Positions 51,540 through 59,171 of a DNA stretch of 64,000 nt are shown here, piece after piece. The stretch lies in NCBI GenBank assembly GCA_964445195.1, contig CAYUKA010000007.1, positions 1-64,000 on the forward strand, given 5' to 3'. The stretch is from UM-FILTER-47-13 sp964445195 (lineage in GTDB: Bacteria; Pseudomonadota; Alphaproteobacteria; Micavibrionales; Micavibrionaceae). The notes beneath the pieces are model-generated. The model did not search any database, was not told where the DNA came from, and was given only the letters and a program-made list of their open reading frames with translations. The translations under genes were made by a program, and so were the position numbers. Within the stretch, counting starts at the first letter, position 1, and each line of letters begins with the position of its first letter.

Positions 51540-52726
51540 ACGGCATATACCTTTTTGTCATGATCTGCGGCGTAACGCATAATATAGCTTTCCGTCGCTT
51601 CGCGTACAGTTTTATCAAAACTGATCACATCTATTAACGACTTTATCGCCGGATAATCAAGGTTATCCAGAACCGTTTCAATGACAGTCACAATACCTGT
51701 AAACGGTAGCTGCCGCTCAAGAAATGCACGCACAGCGACCTCATTCGCTGCATTAAAAGCGATACAGGCTGACTGCCCTGCCTCAAGAGCGTGATACGCT
51801 AATGATATTGATGAAAATCTTGTTTTATCAATTGGTTCTATTTCTAACTTTATAAATTGATTGAAGTTTAGTTTCTGGCCTGGTGAGGCCATCCGCTCCG
51901 GCCAGCCGAGACAATAGGCGATTGGCGTTTGCATATCCGGCGCTCCCATCTGGGCCAGAACCGAACCATCAGCATATTCGACCATAGAATGAATAATCGA
52001 CTGGGGGTGAATGACCGCTTCGACTTTATCTGCCGGCATATCGAACAGGTAAGCCGCTTCGATGATCTCCAGCGCCTTGTTCATCAGGGTTGCACTATCG
52101 ACGGAGATTTTTCGTCCCATAGACCAGTTTGGATGCTTTACCGCCTGTTCGGGGGTCACAGATTCGAGCTCCTCCGGCGGCATGGTGCGGAACGGACCGC
52201 CGGAAGCGGTCAGGATAATGCGTTCAACCGCCTTCTTCTGCCCTTCGTCAAAGACCTGGAAAACCGCGTTATGTTCACTGTCAACCGGCAGCAGGCTCAC
52301 GCCATGCCGCTGCGCGGCTTCAATCACCTGCGATCCGGCGGCCACCAGCGGCTCTTTGTTAGCGATCGCGATATTGGCCCCGGCTTCAATCGCCTTCATG
52401 ATCGGCTCCAGCCCGTCAAAGCCTGTAATCGCAGCCATCACTAACTCACAGGGCATCGCCGCGGCTTCCAGCAAAGCCTCACGACCGGCGGCGACCGTAA
52501 TATCAGTATCAGCCAGCAGGATTTTTAGATCTTCGTAAGCTGCCGGATCAGCCACAACAGCATGACGCGCATTTAAGCTTCGTGCCTGCGCTGCCAGCGC
52601 TTCTGCATTGCTATACGCCGTCACCGCCTGCACAGCGAAGCGGTCAGGCTGGGAAAGGATAACAGCCGCCGTGCTCTGGCCGACAGAGCCGGTTGCGCCG
52701 AGTATGCTGATCATTTTTACAGCCAT
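51536..52726 (-). CDS. dxr: 1-deoxy-D-xylulose 5-phosphate reductoisomerase
   Basis: Dxr makes 2-C-methylerythritol 4-phosphate, the committed step of the MEP pathway. The NADPH motif ILGATGSVGQST is at about 8-19; the metal ligands are in LLPVDSEHNAVFQ and the SVDSATLMNKALEIIEA block, with TASGGPFR between them. The length (396 residues) is normal. The ATG at 52726 overlaps cdsA; a second ATG at 52714 right after the cdsA stop is equally possible, and neither has a clear Shine-Dalgarno. A conspicuous AT-rich patch (about 51808-51885) encodes the substrate-binding-domain end NFNQFIKLEIEPIDKTRFSS without breaking the frame. Confidence 0.97.
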   Translation of the reverse strand: MAVKMISILGATGSVGQSTAAVILSQPDRFAVQAVTAYSNAEALAAQARSLNARHAVVADPAAYEDLKILLADTDITVAAGREALLEAAAMPCELVMAAITGFDGLEPIMKAIEAGANIAIANKEPLVAAGSQVIEAAQRHGVSLLPVDSEHNAVFQVFDEGQKKAVERIILTASGGPFRTMPPEELESVTPEQAVKHPNWSMGRKISVDSATLMNKALEIIEAAYLFDMPADKVEAVIHPQSIIHSMVEYADGSVLAQMGAPDMQTPIAYCLGWPERMASPGQKLNFNQFIKLEIEPIDKTRFSSISLAYHALEAGQSACIAFNAANEVAVRAFLERQLPFTGIVTVIETVLDNLDYPAIKSLIDVISFDKTVREATESYIMRYAADHDKKVYAV

Positions 52727-53448
52727 AGCATCACAATGCCCAAAAATACCGGCGACACAAGCAAAAGCGCGTCAATCCTGTCAAGCAGGCCACCATGACC
52801 GGGAATCAGGTTCCCTGTATCTTTTGCACCTACGCGGCGCTTGTAAAAGGAAACAAGCAAATCGCCCGCTTGCCCGGTCGCGCCGAGTGCCAGCCCGGCC
52901 ACAAAGACAAAGGCGACATCCCCCGGCCCCAGCCCGATATCGGCCTTGATGTAAGGGGTAAGGTAGCCGCTGGCAAAGTGCAGGATCAGCAGAGCCAGAG
53001 CGGAACAAAGCATCGCGCCGGCCAGCCCCGCCCAGGTTTTCTTCGGGCTGAGAGACGGTATCAGTTTCGGGCCGCCGATTGTCTTGCCCGCAACATAAGC
53101 ACCGATATCGCTTGCCCACACGCACAGAAGCACCGCCAGTGCCAGCCAGGCGCCTTCGGCAAACCCAAAACGCAAATAAACATAAGACGCATATGAAACC
53201 GGCAGATACGCTAACACAAACAGCAAATGCAGATATTTACGCGATCCGGCCAAAACGAGGCTGGCAAATTCATAGAACGATAAAAGCGCCGCTACTGCAA
53301 TCAACACCAGAAACGGCCAGCCACCCATAATTACAATGGCGATTGTTGCCGGCGCCAGGACAAGTCCGGACACAATACGGGCTTGTAACGCACTCAGGCG
53401 GCCACAGGACTCATTTGTCGTCCCCGGCTCTGTCGCATCGACGTTCAA
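52717..53448 (-). CDS. cdsA: phosphatidate cytidylyltransferase
   Basis: CdsA makes CDP-diacylglycerol, precursor of all membrane phospholipids. The protein is polytopic (about six to seven hydrophobic segments from residue 25 onward). The family signature is present at the C-terminal side: SLSPKKTWAGLAGA near 140, and KRRVGAKDTGNLIPGHGGLLDRIDA. 243 residues is typical. The ATG overlaps the uppS stop by four bases. It precedes dxr, as usual. Confidence 0.94.
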   Translation of the reverse strand: MNVDATEPGTTNESCGRLSALQARIVSGLVLAPATIAIVIMGGWPFLVLIAVAALLSFYEFASLVLAGSRKYLHLLFVLAYLPVSYASYVYLRFGFAEGAWLALAVLLCVWASDIGAYVAGKTIGGPKLIPSLSPKKTWAGLAGAMLCSALALLILHFASGYLTPYIKADIGLGPGDVAFVFVAGLALGATGQAGDLLVSFYKRRVGAKDTGNLIPGHGGLLDRIDALLLVSPVFLGIVMLWL

Positions 53449-54167
53449 ACCTGCCCTCTTGTCGTTTTCAGGCCGCCAAAACGGCGCTCGCGATTATGAA
53501 ATTCGGCCAATGCCGCTTCAAGATCCGTCTTTTGAAAATCCGGCCATAACGTGTCAGTAAAAACAAGTTCGCTATACGCGCATTGCCAGAGCATAAAGTT
53601 ACTGATCCTGACTTCGCCACTCGTGCGGATCAGGATATCCGGGTCGGGAATACCCTGGGTCATCAGGAAAGATGGCAGGTGTTCCTCGGCATGGGTCTCA
53701 TCTGGCGCAATCCCTTGAGCAGCGCACATCTGCGCCCAACGGGCAGCGGCCTGCAATATGTCATGACGGCCACCGTAATCCAGCGCAATAACAACGGTAA
53801 TCTTGTCATTCTCTGCTGTCAGCGCTTCGGCATTGCCAATCAGTTCAACGATATCAGGCGCCAGCCGTGTACGATCGCCGATAACGCGCAAACGGATGTT
53901 ATTACTGTGTAATTCAGCCGTTTCGGAACGCAAAAACATCCGTAACAGGCGCATCAGTTCCTGCACCTCATCAACCGGCCTGTTCCAGTTCTCCGTAGAG
54001 AAACCAAACAACGTCAGGTAACTTACCCCGAGTTCCGCCGCGGCTCTCACGACACGCTTGACCGCTTCGGTCCCCTGTTTGTGCCCCATCGTCCGCGGCA
54101 ACCCGCGCGACTGCGCCCAACGGCCATTGCCGTCCATGATGATTGCTATATGGTGTGGCGTGTTCAT
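53445..54167 (-). CDS. uppS: undecaprenyl pyrophosphate synthase
   Basis: UppS elongates farnesyl diphosphate with isopentenyl units to the C55 carrier lipid for cell-wall and LPS synthesis. The catalytic MDGNGRWAQSRGLPRTMGH is at residues 11-29 (Asp12 in the pyrophosphate site). Further features are YLTLFGFSTENWNRP, LDYGGRHDIL and DILIRTSGEVRISNFMLWQ. Length 240 is normal. It lies 51 bp after frr and overlaps cdsA by four bases. Confidence 0.97.
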   Translation of the reverse strand: MNTPHHIAIIMDGNGRWAQSRGLPRTMGHKQGTEAVKRVVRAAAELGVSYLTLFGFSTENWNRPVDEVQELMRLLRMFLRSETAELHSNNIRLRVIGDRTRLAPDIVELIGNAEALTAENDKITVVIALDYGGRHDILQAAARWAQMCAAQGIAPDETHAEEHLPSFLMTQGIPDPDILIRTSGEVRISNFMLWQCAYSELVFTDTLWPDFQKTDLEAALAEFHNRERRFGGLKTTRGQV

Positions 54168-54218
54168 AGTCTGTATTTATATGATTGTACTATGCCGATA
54201 ATAAGATAGAGATAGCCG

Positions 54219-54776
54219 TTATATCGTCATAATGTCTTTCTCTTTATCGGAAAGAAGCTTATCGACCTTACCAATAATCTCATCGGTCAGCTTCTGCACA
54301 TCATCGGCGAGACGCTTTTGTTCGTCCTCGGACAGTTCACCGTCTTTTTCCATCTTTTTCAGGTCATCCATCCCGTCACGGCGGACATTACGGACAGAAA
54401 CACGGGCCTGCTCGGCATATTTACCCGCCACCTTACTTAGCTCAACACGCCGTTCCTCGTTCAGCTCCGGCACCGGCACACGGATCACGGCCCCTTCAGG
54501 CTGCGGGTTAAGCCCGAGACCGGAATCACGAATGGCCTTCTCTACGGCCTTGACCGCTGCAGCATCCCAAACCTGCACGGTCAGAAGGCGCGGCTCCGGC
54601 GCGTTAACGGTGCCCACCTGGTTGAGCGGCATTTTTGTGCCATACACATCAACCTGCACCGGCTCCAGCATGCTGGCCGATGCCCGGCCGGTCCGCAGCC
54701 CGGCATATTCCTCTTTCAGCACTTCCAGAGCGCCTTCCATGCGGCGGCGCAAATCCGCTGTGTTCCATTCAGCCAT
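54219..54776 (-). CDS. frr: ribosome recycling factor
   Basis: RRF releases post-termination ribosomes with EF-G. The sequence has the typical helical bundle: MEGALEVLKEEYAGLRTGRASASMLEPVQVDVYG with the central beta domain NQVGTVNAPEPRLLTVQVWD, and the C-terminal KVAGKYAEQARVSVRNVRRDGMDDLKKMEKDGELSEDE. At 185 residues it is complete. Only 17 bp separate it from pyrH, so the two are cotranscribed, as in most bacteria. Confidence 0.97.
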   Translation of the reverse strand: MAEWNTADLRRRMEGALEVLKEEYAGLRTGRASASMLEPVQVDVYGTKMPLNQVGTVNAPEPRLLTVQVWDAAAVKAVEKAIRDSGLGLNPQPEGAVIRVPVPELNEERRVELSKVAGKYAEQARVSVRNVRRDGMDDLKKMEKDGELSEDEQKRLADDVQKLTDEIIGKVDKLLSDKEKDIMTI

Positions 54777-54793
54777 TGCCTGTTTCCCCTTTA

Positions 54794-55555
54794 TTAATCG
54801 GTCACAATTGTGAACTTGCCTTTTTCACAAAGAACTTCAGAAAATCCGCCTTTCTCTTTGATAGAAAAGACAATAATTGGAATATTATTCTCCCGCGCCA
54901 GTGAGATTGCCGTCGCATCCATCACTTTCAGATCTTTGGTCAGAACATCGAGATAGGACAGCCGGTCATAACGCTGCGCGTCTTTATCTTTTGACGGATC
55001 GGCCGTATAGACACCGTCAACCTTCGTGCCCTTGATCAGCGCATCACATCCCATCTCGGTGGCACGCAGGGCCGCCGGCGTATCGGTCGTGAAAAACGGG
55101 TTACCGCTGCCGGCGGCAAAAATCACCACCCGGCCCTTTTCCATATGGCGCAGCGCACGGCGGCGAACATAAGGCTCACAAACCGCCTGCATCGGGATCG
55201 CTGACTGGACACGGGTTTCAACCTTGATCTTTTCCAGTGCTGACTGCAGCGCCAGCGCGTTCATCACTGTGCCCAGCATCCCGATATAATCGGCGGTCAC
55301 GCGCTCCATGCCGTTGGCCGCGCCGGACACGCCACGGAAGATATTGCCCGCACCGACGACAATACAAACCTGTACGCCCATCTCGACGGCCTCCTTGATG
55401 TCCTGGGCCAGCCGGTCAAGATGGGACGGGTCGATCCCGAACTCCCGCTCGCCCATCAGGACCTCGCCCGACATTTTCAGCAGGACGCGCTTATATTTCG
55501 GCTCCGGCGTCGCCATTGGCGCTACATCTTCCTTTTTCACTTCGCTTGCTTGCAT
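54794..55555 (-). CDS. pyrH: uridylate kinase
   Basis: PyrH phosphorylates UMP to UDP and is feedback-inhibited by UTP. The amino-acid-kinase fold starts with YKRVLLKMSGEVLMG near residues 21-35, with CIVVGAGNIFRG, RRALRHMEKGRVVIFAAGSGNPFFTTDT and TKVDGVYTADPSKDKDA further on. It has an N-terminal extension of about 18 residues (ASEVKKEDVAPMATPE) relative to E. coli; a later start at MATPEPK is possible. Normally pyrH follows tsf directly; here 433 bp separate them, with a small unrelated gene on the opposite strand. Confidence 0.96.
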   Translation of the reverse strand: MQASEVKKEDVAPMATPEPKYKRVLLKMSGEVLMGEREFGIDPSHLDRLAQDIKEAVEMGVQVCIVVGAGNIFRGVSGAANGMERVTADYIGMLGTVMNALALQSALEKIKVETRVQSAIPMQAVCEPYVRRRALRHMEKGRVVIFAAGSGNPFFTTDTPAALRATEMGCDALIKGTKVDGVYTADPSKDKDAQRYDRLSYLDVLTKDLKVMDATAISLARENNIPIIVFSIKEKGGFSEVLCEKGKFTIVTD

Positions 55556-55665
55556 GACCTTACCCGTTATCTACACAAAGTTAAACTGCCTTAATGTAGT
55601 GGTAGCTGTACATCAGTGCAATGAGTAATAAGACAAATTCGGTTACTGCTCAATCAAAGCTATTT

Positions 55666-55694
55666 TTGACATAATATAAAATTTGTGCTACTTT
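55666..55694 (+). promoter_or_regulatory. promoter of the glutamine-rich small gene
   Basis: TTGACA (55666-55671) and TACTTT (55689-55694) are 17 bp apart with an AT-rich spacer. The -35 is perfect and the -10 moderate. It stands about 32 bp before the ATG at 55726 and points toward it. Confidence 0.5.
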
Positions 55695-55725
55695 CCAAAA
55701 ACTCAATCAAACAGAGGATGGTAAC

Positions 55726-55887
55726 ATGAAAGATACTCCAGATGGGGACCGTATTAGACTGCAACAAACGTTTCCGCAGCAACAGCAGATGCAACAACAA
55801 CAGCAGTCGATGACTAGGCACCAAAGCCAAGGCGAAATTGCCGCAAGACTGTCAGAGATACGAGACAGTATTCGAGCAGAAATGTAA
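55726..55887 (+). CDS. 53-residue glutamine-rich small protein
   Basis: The frame reads MKDTPDGDRIRLQQTFP, then a Gln tract (QQQQMQQQQQ, about residues 18-27), then SMTRHQSQGEIAARLSEIRDSIRAEM, which would form a basic amphipathic helix. The ribosome-binding site AGAGGA is eight bases before the ATG, and a sigma-70 promoter lies upstream, so I take it as a real gene despite its size. There is no signal peptide and no membrane segment. I recognise no family. It interrupts the otherwise conserved tsf-pyrH interval on the opposite strand and is AT-richer than its neighbours. Confidence 0.6.
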   Translation: MKDTPDGDRIRLQQTFPQQQQMQQQQQSMTRHQSQGEIAARLSEIRDSIRAEM

Positions 55888-55924
55888 TAACACTTTAACT
55901 TCCCAACGAACATCCAGATGCCAA

Positions 55925-55955
55925 AACAGCCGCGCCCTATGGCAACGCGGCTGTT
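55925..55955 (-). terminator. rho-independent terminator after tsf
   Basis: A perfect 10-bp stem (AACAGCCGCG / CGCGGCTGTT) with an 11-base loop stands 34 bases after the tsf stop; on the minus strand the stem runs into TTTT. It would end the rpsB-tsf transcript, and in the other direction could also end the small gene at 55726, though there the U-run is absent. Confidence 0.7.
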
Positions 55956-55988
55956 ACAAAACGTGCTGAGTTCCTGTTAGTCTTTTAC

Positions 55989-56909
55989 TCAACCATTGGC
56001 CGCTTTGGCAACTTCAGCCGCGAAGTCCTCTTCTTCCTTCTCGATACCTTCACCAAGCTGGAAGCGCACAAAACCGGTCAGCCTGACGGGCGCGCCAACA
56101 TCAGCGGCGGCATCCTCAACCAGCTTGCCAACCTTGGTTTCGTTATCGATCACAAAGACCTGCTCAAGCAGGCAGATTTCTTCATAATATTTACGCAGGC
56201 GGCCCTCGACCATCTTTTGAGCGATGTCCTCCGGCTTGCCTTCGGCTTTCGCCTGCTCGATCAGAACCGTACGCTCACGCTCGATAAAGCCCGGATCAAC
56301 AGAGTCACGATCAAGGAATTGCGGGAACGCCGCGGCAACATGCATCGCAATCTGCTTGCCCAGCGCATTCAGCTTTTCAACATCACCGGCAGACTCAAGC
56401 CCAACCAGCACACCAATCTTGCCTAGGCCGTCAGCCAGCGCGTTGTGCATATAACCGACAACAGCGCCCTGCTCAACGCCCAGCACCGTGCTGCGGCGCA
56501 GGGTCATGTTCTCGCCAATCGTCGCAACCAGATCGGTCAGCGTGTCTTTGACGTTTTTGTCATCCAGGTTGGCCGTGCCGAGTGTTTCAGCATCCTGGCC
56601 ATGCGTAAGCGCAACATCGGCAACCTTCTTGACGAATGACTGGAAGTTTTCGTTCCGGGCCACAAAGTCGGTTTCAGAGTTGATTTCAACAACCGCGCCT
56701 TTCGTCCCTTCCAGTGCCATGCCGATCAGCCCTTCAGCCGCCGTCCGGCTTGACTTCTTCTCAGCCTTTGACAAGCCTTTCTTACGCAGCAAATCGACGG
56801 CAGCTTCCATATCCCCGCCAGCCTCGGTCAGGGCCCCTTTGGCATCCATCATGCCGGCGCCTGTTTTTTCCCGCAGTTGCTTAACCTGTGCGGCCGTAAT
56901 ATTCGCCAT
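55989..56909 (-). CDS. tsf: translation elongation factor Ts
   Basis: EF-Ts recycles EF-Tu-GDP. The N-terminal ubiquitin-associated-like domain has LREKTGAGMMDAKGAL near 13-28 and the Phe-containing signature region TDFVARNENFQSFVKKVAD near 80-98. The dimerisation domain and a C-terminal subdomain follow. The length (306) is typical. It is 30 bp downstream of rpsB and is followed by a hairpin terminator at 55925. Confidence 0.97.
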   Translation of the reverse strand: MANITAAQVKQLREKTGAGMMDAKGALTEAGGDMEAAVDLLRKKGLSKAEKKSSRTAAEGLIGMALEGTKGAVVEINSETDFVARNENFQSFVKKVADVALTHGQDAETLGTANLDDKNVKDTLTDLVATIGENMTLRRSTVLGVEQGAVVGYMHNALADGLGKIGVLVGLESAGDVEKLNALGKQIAMHVAAAFPQFLDRDSVDPGFIERERTVLIEQAKAEGKPEDIAQKMVEGRLRKYYEEICLLEQVFVIDNETKVGKLVEDAAADVGAPVRLTGFVRFQLGEGIEKEEEDFAAEVAKAANG

Positions 56910-56939
56910 TCTTATCCACTCCTTTTAAAGGTTGCTCAT

Positions 56940-57839
56940 TTAAGCCTGTGCGGCTTTTTTTACTGTTTCTTCCGTTTCAGCAGCTTCGGCTTCGGCAGGG
57001 GCGACGGCATCAGACTTTTTTTCGTCTGTCTTTTCAGCCTCGCCCTTTACATCTTTCTTGGCCTTGGCTTTGCCTTTCGCTTCCTTGGCTTCCGGCAGTT
57101 TTTCCGCTGGCGGCTCGACCGCTTCGCCCGGATCGACCTTGCTTGAAGCCAGTTCAGCCTGCAGACCATCAAGGATCGCGTCGGTTACAAGGTCGCAATA
57201 CAGCTCGATAGCCTTAAACGCATCGTCATTGCCGGGTACCGGGAAATCAATACCGGCCGGGTCGCAATTGGTATCAATCACGCCGAAGACCGGAATGCCC
57301 AGATTGTTGGCCTCGGCCACGGCAATATCCTCGCGCCCCGTATCAATGATAAACAGCGCATCCGGCAGACCGCCCATATCCTTGATACCGCCGATCGACA
57401 GTTCCAGCTTGTCACGCTCACGCGTCATCATCAGCAGCTCTTTTTTCGTGTAGCCACTGATTTCACCGGCAAACAGGTCTTCCAGCTCACGCAGACGCGC
57501 GATCGACTTGGAAATTGTTTTCCAGTTGGTCAGCATGCCGCCGAGCCAGCGATGATTAACGTAATACTGGCCGCTGCGCTTGGCGGACTCTTTGATTTTT
57601 TCCTGGGCAGCGCGCTTGGTGCCGACGAACAGAACCCGGCCGCCACCGGCGACAATATCGCGGATGCCCTGCAGGGCACGGTCCAGCATCGGGACCGTCT
57701 GTTGCAGATCGATAATGTGAACGCCGTTACGGACACCGAAGATATAACCGCGCATCTTGGGATTCCAGCGGCGTGTATGGTGGCCGAAGTGTACGCCTGC
57801 TTCAAGCAGGTCACGCATTTTTACGGTAGGCATGGTCAT
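56940..57839 (-). CDS. rpsB: 30S ribosomal protein S2
   Basis: S2 binds the 30S head region. The core (1-240) shows MRDLLEAGVHFGHHTRRWNP at 7-26, YFVNHRWLGGMLTNW-like YYVNHRWLGGMLTNW, and PDALFIIDT. The C-terminal extension (about 240-299) is a low-complexity Ala/Lys/Glu stretch typical of alphaproteobacterial S2 proteins. AAAAAGGAGTT precedes the ATG by about eight bases. The 167-bp upstream region has a TTGACA (minus strand, near 57949-57954) but no convincing -10. Confidence 0.97.
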   Translation of the reverse strand: MTMPTVKMRDLLEAGVHFGHHTRRWNPKMRGYIFGVRNGVHIIDLQQTVPMLDRALQGIRDIVAGGGRVLFVGTKRAAQEKIKESAKRSGQYYVNHRWLGGMLTNWKTISKSIARLRELEDLFAGEISGYTKKELLMMTRERDKLELSIGGIKDMGGLPDALFIIDTGREDIAVAEANNLGIPVFGVIDTNCDPAGIDFPVPGNDDAFKAIELYCDLVTDAILDGLQAELASSKVDPGEAVEPPAEKLPEAKEAKGKAKAKKDVKGEAEKTDEKKSDAVAPAEAEAAETEETVKKAAQA

Positions 57840-58006
57840 GGTATCTAACTCCTTTTTCGGTTATGCCTCTGCAAATACTGAGCTTTTTACCAAAGCACCG
57901 GGGGCAGGATATGCCGCTTATTTGCATGTGAATTTAGCCGCCTTTCACTGTCAAAACGGCCATTGCGCGTTGATATACAGGGGTTTTAGGGGTTTTGCAA
58001 GGATTT

Positions 58007-59134
58007 TTATTTCCTGAAAACGCCGGTCATACGGCGGAAAAGGCCGCCGCCATTCGGGTCATTGGCCGCTTTCGAAGCCGCAGGCGATTTCACGGCCTTA
58101 CCGGTTTCCAACACGGATTCCAGCGGACGGCGCGGCGTATAGGACGGTTTGCCGCCATAGCCAATGCGCAGGATCATTTGCGCCCGGCCCGGATGGCCGA
58201 TTTCGTCATGCATGACAAGACGCAGTTCGGGCACCTCGCATGGCTGGTTTAAGGTGCTAACTGATAACCCCTCTATCTCGGCCTGCAGCAAAACGCGCAT
58301 CAACGCCTGCCCTGCGCTCAGATGTTCAACGCTACCGCCTGATTTACTGCCCAAAATCGCCAAAACAGGGGAGTTTTCGTCAAGCTGCTGGTCGGTTGCG
58401 GTCGCATTGTTTTCAACCACGAAGCGCCGTACCGGGCTGGGCGCCAGGGAGTTGACGACTTCATCATAAGACAGACCCGTGCCGGGCATACCGTCACCGC
58501 TTAATGCCCGGCGCTGATCGACCCACGAAGCCAATTCACGGCGGAAGTTCTTATTACCGGCCTGAATATGGTCGGCCTCGCTGATCATACGGACGATAAC
58601 CTGCCGCTCCGGCAAAGAGCAAATGTGTAACCATGCCCCCTCGCTGGCAGCGGCGGAGACAAGATTACGCGTTACATCTTCCGGTACCGGCTTATCTGCG
58701 AACGCGCCACGATTGGTATGGCGCTTGGCGATTGCTTTGAACAAGGTTTTGGTCGGTTCATCAACCGGCTGGTCAGACTCGCTGACTTTGACACGCGCAA
58801 GCAAGCTGCTCTCCGCCGGCTCCGGCACAAGCTCCGTCGTTTCGCTTAGCCCGAAATAACGCAGTGCCAGCCGCAGGTTATAAAGCGCCGCCGCACAGCT
58901 TAAATTCAGCTGTCGGTCGTCCGGGTCAATCACCGGCAGTCCGAAACGCCGGTCAGCATAGACCGACACGGTATTCCCGTTCACTGTAAAATGCCATGGC
59001 TGCGTGTTGTAAACTGATGGCGCCAACACCGCGTAGTGCACGCAAAATGCCGCCTTCTCCGCCACAGACCCGCCGCGGGGGAAGTCTTTTTCCGATACCT
59101 GCCAAGCATCCATGTGATTAACAGCCTTTATCAT
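58007..59134 (-). CDS. Acg-type nitroreductase family protein
   Basis: The 375-residue protein is two fused nitroreductase-like halves, as in the Acg family (FMN-binding, named from Mycobacterium). The first half has HYAVLAPSVYNTQPWHFTV near 33-51 with the typical SxxNxQPW FMN motif, then RQLNLSCAAALYNLRLALRYFG; the second has KRHTNRGAFADKPVP and a C-terminal GYGGKP. No signal or membrane segment is visible. The substrate is unknown. The C-terminal tail is Pro/Gly- and Lys/Arg-rich. It stands alone between rpsB and dnaE. Confidence 0.8.
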   Translation of the reverse strand: MIKAVNHMDAWQVSEKDFPRGGSVAEKAAFCVHYAVLAPSVYNTQPWHFTVNGNTVSVYADRRFGLPVIDPDDRQLNLSCAAALYNLRLALRYFGLSETTELVPEPAESSLLARVKVSESDQPVDEPTKTLFKAIAKRHTNRGAFADKPVPEDVTRNLVSAAASEGAWLHICSLPERQVIVRMISEADHIQAGNKNFRRELASWVDQRRALSGDGMPGTGLSYDEVVNSLAPSPVRRFVVENNATATDQQLDENSPVLAILGSKSGGSVEHLSAGQALMRVLLQAEIEGLSVSTLNQPCEVPELRLVMHDEIGHPGRAQMILRIGYGGKPSYTPRRPLESVLETGKAVKSPAASKAANDPNGGGLFRRMTGVFRK

Positions 59135-59171
59135 CCGCTTCTTATATCGCGTTTTTTTCGTTCTGACTACA

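Noticed and set aside
55707..55913. 68-residue Cys-rich minus-strand frame (CCCCCICCCCG)
   Set aside because: It is the antisense of the CAG/CAA glutamine tract in the small gene at 55726; the Cys run is an artefact of the complementary repeat.
57926..57954. Minus-strand TTGACA upstream of rpsB as a promoter
   Set aside because: At 16-18 bp spacing the -10 candidates are TTCACA, TCACAT and CACATG, none convincing, so I noted only the -35 in the gene entry.
57979..58000. Telomere-like GGGGTTTTAGGGGTTTTG upstream of rpsB
   Set aside because: Only two G4T4 units are present, too few for a quadruplex or a real telomeric repeat.
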